The notes beneath the pieces are model-generated. The model worked only from the letters and a program-made list of their open reading frames with translations. It ran no database searches and was not told the origin of the DNA. Made by a program: the position numbers and the translations under genes. 64,000 bases of DNA, taken from assembly GCF_000718025.1 (NCBI RefSeq), contig NZ_JODS01000006.1:208161-272160 (forward strand). Direction: 5' to 3'. This DNA comes from Kitasatospora purpeofusca. GTDB taxonomy: Bacteria > Actinomycetota > Actinomycetes > Streptomycetales > Streptomycetaceae. Below are positions 61,038 to 64,000 of this stretch, piece by piece (position 1 is the stretch's first letter; every line of letters begins with the position of its first letter).

Positions 61038-62375
61038 TCAGCTGGGGCGGCCGAGCGCGCGGTAGGTCCAGCCGGCGGCGCGCCAGGCGTCGGCGTCCAG
61101 GACGTTGCGGCCGTCCAGCAGCCGGCGCTCGGCCACGACCGCGCCCAGCTCGGCCGGGTCCAGCGCGCGGAACTCCTGCCACTCGGTGAGGTGCAGGACG
61201 ACGTGCGCGCCCTCGGCGGCCTCCAGGGCGGAGTCGGCGTAGGCGAGTCCGGGGAACATCTTGCGCGCGTTGTCCATCGCCTTCGGGTCGTAGACGGTGA
61301 CCTGCGCGCCCTGGAGCTGGATCTGGGCGGCGACGTTGAGCGCGGGCGAGTCGCGGATGTCGTCCGAGTTGGGCTTGAACGCGGCGCCGAGGACGGCGAT
61401 CCGCCGGCCCAGGAAGCCGCCGGCGCACTGCTCGCGCGCCAGCTCGACCATCCGGGAGCGGCGGCGCATGTTGATCGAGTCGACCTCGCGGAGGAAGGTC
61501 AGCGCCTGGTCGGCGCCCAGTTCGCCGGCCCGCGCCATGAACGCCCGGATGTCCTTGGGCAGACAGCCGCCGCCGAAGCCCAGGCCGGAGTTGAGGAACT
61601 TGCCGCCGATCCGGTCGTCCAGCGCGAGCGCTGCGCTCAGCTGGGTGACGTCCGCGCCGGCCGCCTCGCAGACCTCGGCCATCGCGTTGATGAAGGAGAT
61701 CTTGGTGGCCAGGAAGGAGTTGGCGGCGGTCTTCACCAGCTCGGCGGTCGCGTAGTCGGTGACCAGGAACGGCACCCCGGCGGCGATCGGCTCGGCGTAC
61801 ACCTCGCGCAGCAGTTCCTCGGCCCGCCCGCCGCGGGCGCCGATCACGATCCGGTCCGGGCGCAGGGTGTCCTGGACGGCGAAGCCCTCGCGCAGGAACT
61901 CCGGGTTCCAGGCGAGCTCGGCACCCTCGCCGACGGGGGCCAGCGCGGCCAGCCGCTCGGCCAGCCGGCCCGCCGAGCCGACCGGGACGGTGGACTTGCC
62001 GACCACCAGCACCGGGCGGGTCAGATGCGGGGCGAGCGAGTCGATCGCGGCGTCCACGTACGACATGTCGGCCGCGAACTCGCCCTTGCGCTGCGGGGTG
62101 TTGACGCAGACGAAGTGCACGTCGCCGAACTCGGCGGCCTCCTGCGCGGAGGTGGTGAACCGCAGCCGGCCGGTCGAACCCTCGTGCCCCGCCACATGCT
62201 TGAGCAGCAGCTCGGACAGGCCCGGCTCGTACATCGGGACCTGGCCGGCGGTGAGGGTGGCGATCTTCTCCGGGTCGATGTCCAGACCCAGCACCTCGAA
62301 GCCGAACTCCGCCATGGCGGCGGCGTGGGTGGCGCCGAGATAGCCGGTACCGATCACGGAGATGCGGAGGGTCAC
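61038..62375 (-). CDS. UDP-glucose 6-dehydrogenase family protein
   Basis: The 445-aa protein from GTG 62375 has the NAD motif GTGYLGATHA, VPMYEPGLSELL, CVNTPQRKGEFAADMSYV, WNPEFLREGFAV, KTAANSFLATKISFINAMAEV, the catalytic Cys in SGLGFGGGCLPKDIRAF, and AFKPNSDDIRDSPALNV. It oxidises UDP-glucose to UDP-glucuronate, or a related NDP-sugar. The product would supply extracellular glycans, in line with the LCP transferase encoded on the other side of a 161-bp divergent promoter region. Confidence 0.92.
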   Translation of the reverse strand: MTLRISVIGTGYLGATHAAAMAEFGFEVLGLDIDPEKIATLTAGQVPMYEPGLSELLLKHVAGHEGSTGRLRFTTSAQEAAEFGDVHFVCVNTPQRKGEFAADMSYVDAAIDSLAPHLTRPVLVVGKSTVPVGSAGRLAERLAALAPVGEGAELAWNPEFLREGFAVQDTLRPDRIVIGARGGRAEELLREVYAEPIAAGVPFLVTDYATAELVKTAANSFLATKISFINAMAEVCEAAGADVTQLSAALALDDRIGGKFLNSGLGFGGGCLPKDIRAFMARAGELGADQALTFLREVDSINMRRRSRMVELAREQCAGGFLGRRIAVLGAAFKPNSDDIRDSPALNVAAQIQLQGAQVTVYDPKAMDNARKMFPGLAYADSALEAAEGAHVVLHLTEWQEFRALDPAELGAVVAERRLLDGRNVLDADAWRAAGWTYRALGRPS

Positions 62376-62536
62376 GGTTTCCCCTTCGAGCGGGCGACGG
62401 GTGAGGGTGGACGCGGTCCCACCGGGCCGCGCCCACCGATGCTATCCGGCCGGGGGGAAAGCGCCCAGACCGTCCCGGTTCCGGCCGTTGTCCCGAAAGC
62501 TCCCCGCGCGGGCCGGGGCGGCGGCACAATACGCAC

Positions 62537-63742
62537 ATGGAGCCGGAGGACGAGCAGTCTGGCGAGCCCGCGCAGCGGCCGGTGCCGTCCGGCCTGAGCC
62601 TCTTCGAACCGGCGGCCGGTGCGTCCGGCGCCGAGGGGGGCCCGGCGGACAGCGGGGAGCAGCCTCCGTCGGACGGCGAGCCACCGGACCGGGAGCCGGA
62701 CCGCGAGCCGCCGGCCCGCCGCCGCCGGACCCGCCGGGTGCTGCTCTGGACCCTCTCCGCGCTGCTCGTCCTCGTCGTCGGCGGCTGCGGCGCCCTCTGG
62801 TGGACCGCCGAGCACTACGCCTCCTCCGTGCAGCGGATCCCGGACGCCTTCCCGACCGCGCCGGAGTCGGCCCAGCCGAAGCCGGTCCCGGGCAGCGGCC
62901 TCAATCTGCTGCTGGTCGGCCTGGACGCCCGCTCCGACACCCCCACCACCGGCAGCGCGGCCAAGGCCCCGGCCTGGCAGGCCGGGGCGGCCCGCAGCGA
63001 CACCATGATGCTGCTGCACCTCTCCGACGACCGGAGCTCGGCGACCCTGGTCTCGCTGCCCCGGGACACCTGGGTGCCGATCCCGGGGCACGGCGAGGCC
63101 AAGCTGAACGCCGCCTACTCCTGGGGCGGTCCGGCCCTGATGACCGAGACCGTGCAGAGCCTCACCGGCATCCGGATCGACCACCTCGCCGTGATCGACT
63201 GGAACGGCTTCCGCGCCCTCACCGACGCCGTCGGCGGGGTGGACATCACCGTTCCGCGCACCATCGAGGGCGTCGGCGAGGCCCGCGCCTGGGAGGCCGG
63301 TACCCACCACATGGACGGCGCCACGGCGTTGCTCTACGTCCGCGAGCGCTACGGGCTGCCCGGCGGCGACCTCGACCGGACCAAGCGCCAGCAGAACTTC
63401 CTGCGCGCGCTGATGCTCAAGGTGATGGACTCCGGCACGCTCACCAGCCCGTCGCGGCTGGGCGGACTGCTGGGCACCATCGGCGAGGTGGTCAGCGTGG
63501 ACGACCGGCTCTCCAACACCGACCTGTTCCAGCTCGCCTGGGGCCTGCGCTCGCTGCGCGCCGACGACGTCCGCTTCATGAACGCCCCGTTCGGCGGGTT
63601 CGCCACCCGGGGCGACCAGAGCGTGGTGCTGCTGGCGGACCGTCCGGCGGCGCAGTTGTGGGAGGCGATCCGCAACGACCGGACGGACCAGTACTTCCAG
63701 GAGCACAAGGCCGGCGACACCCTCGGCACGGACGTCGACTGA
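62537..63742 (+). CDS. LytR-CpsA-Psr (LCP) family glycopolymer transferase
   Basis: The 401-aa protein has a disordered acidic/Pro-rich cytoplasmic N-terminus (about 1-62), an RRRRTRR stop, one transmembrane helix (about 67-90), then an extracytoplasmic LCP domain at about 115-330. Conserved residues: LNLLLVGLDAR, ARSDTMMLLHL, TLVSLPRDTWVPIPG with the key Arg, KLNAAYSWGG, and YVRERYGLPGGDLDRTKRQQNFLRAL. These attach undecaprenyl-linked glycopolymers to peptidoglycan. No LytR_C domain is present. Confidence 0.92.
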   Translation: MEPEDEQSGEPAQRPVPSGLSLFEPAAGASGAEGGPADSGEQPPSDGEPPDREPDREPPARRRRTRRVLLWTLSALLVLVVGGCGALWWTAEHYASSVQRIPDAFPTAPESAQPKPVPGSGLNLLLVGLDARSDTPTTGSAAKAPAWQAGAARSDTMMLLHLSDDRSSATLVSLPRDTWVPIPGHGEAKLNAAYSWGGPALMTETVQSLTGIRIDHLAVIDWNGFRALTDAVGGVDITVPRTIEGVGEARAWEAGTHHMDGATALLYVRERYGLPGGDLDRTKRQQNFLRALMLKVMDSGTLTSPSRLGGLLGTIGEVVSVDDRLSNTDLFQLAWGLRSLRADDVRFMNAPFGGFATRGDQSVVLLADRPAAQLWEAIRNDRTDQYFQEHKAGDTLGTDVD

Positions 63743-63751
63743 CTCGGAGAC

Positions 63752-63796
63752 ATGTCCTGGGCAGCCGTGTCCTGGGCAGTTGTGTCCTAGGCAGCC
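63752..63796. repeat. 15-bp tandem repeat, three copies
   Basis: GTGTCCTGGGCAGCC-type units begin at 63752, 63767 and 63782 with one to three differences each. They lie in the gap between the LCP gene and the acyl-CoA dehydrogenase gene and code for nothing recognisable. Confidence 0.8.
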
Positions 63797-63878
63797 GCAG
63801 GTCGGCGCCCTAGGATCTCTACCCGACGGTAACCAGTCGGCTCCACGGCGGGCACGACTCTTCGAAGAGGCAGGCATC

Positions 63879-64000
63879 ATGGCGGGCAGCGCAGGCGCGG
63901 CGGACTTCGATCTCTTCCGGATCTCCGAGGAGCACGGGATGCTCCGTGAGGCGGTGCGTTCGCTGGCGGAGGCGAAGATCGCTCCGTTCGCGGCGGAGGT
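63879..64000 (+). CDS. Acyl-CoA dehydrogenase (3' end beyond window)
   Basis: The frame opens MAGSAGAADFDLFRISEEHG and continues MLREAVRSLAEAKIAPFAAEV to the window edge. The FRISEEHGMLREAVRSLAE.KIAPFA pattern is the usual N-terminal helical start of acyl-CoA dehydrogenases. Only 40 residues are visible, so the call rests on this N-terminal match. An AGAGG sequence lies 9 nt upstream of the ATG. Confidence 0.8.
   Translation, partial: MAGSAGAADFDLFRISEEHGMLREAVRSLAEAKIAPFAAE

Overview
The window is chromosomal DNA of very high G+C content from an actinomycete of the Streptomyces/Kitasatospora group. The signs are the strong G/C bias at third codon positions, many GTG starts, the AfsQ1/AfsQ2/SigQ locus, WhiJ-type HTH plus DUF397 genes, a GAF-GGDEF diguanylate cyclase, an LAxTG sortase-type surface protein and the streptomycete histidine-degradation genes. 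About 58 protein genes are supported, two of them cut by the window edges. I saw no tRNA, rRNA, CRISPR array, transposase or prophage gene.

Layout. 0-4.2 kb is accessory or variable: the end of an Lrp/AsnC regulator, a three-gene operon with an RsbW-like ATPase facing an XRE-DUF5753/DUF397 pair, an orphan gene bracketed by two copies of one hairpin, and a thioredoxin-reductase-like flavoprotein without the redox cysteines. 4.2-8.3 kb holds envelope and miscellaneous genes (repeat-tailed membrane protein, LAxTG surface protein, PhzF-like, VanZ-like). 8.4-12.4 kb is afsQ1-afsQ2-lipoprotein with divergent sigQ and a perfect AfsQ1-type operator between them. 12.6-21.3 kb is mainly nucleoside and sugar-phosphate metabolism: a uridine-kinase-like gene, deoC with two aldehyde dehydrogenases, a phosphohexo/pentomutase and purine nucleoside phosphorylase. 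The deoC operon and the phosphorylase gene carry the same 12-bp palindrome. 21.4-32.3 kb has lpdA, a DeoR regulator and the acyl-CoA carboxylase set (accA2, accE, pccB, birA) with maf and a small membrane protein. The 485 bp upstream of that small gene are packed with perfect palindromes. 32.6-36.1 kb carries adenylate cyclase and a diguanylate cyclase. 36.2-39.5 kb has a TetR/glycosyltransferase pair with two operator copies 61 bp apart, and fdhD.

39.6-50.3 kb is histidine catabolism: hutH, then hutU, an M20 amidohydrolase, hutF and hutI, with an RpiR-type regulator and small genes in between. HutF implies a route through N-formylglutamate, but no HutG is present in the window. The M20 enzyme, translationally coupled between hutU and hutF, is the natural candidate for the last step. 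50.4-64 kb holds an S9 peptidase, a POT peptide transporter, a two-component system, GtrA, purK-purE, a membrane dipeptidase, a CoA-binding protein, a UDP-glucose dehydrogenase, an LCP protein and the start of an acyl-CoA dehydrogenase.

From memory of Streptomyces coelicolor, the part up to hutH matches the SCO4905-SCO4932 neighbourhood, and the part from hutU onward matches SCO3073-SCO3051 in descending order. The stretch between hutH and hutU would then be a rearrangement junction relative to that species. This needs checking by alignment.
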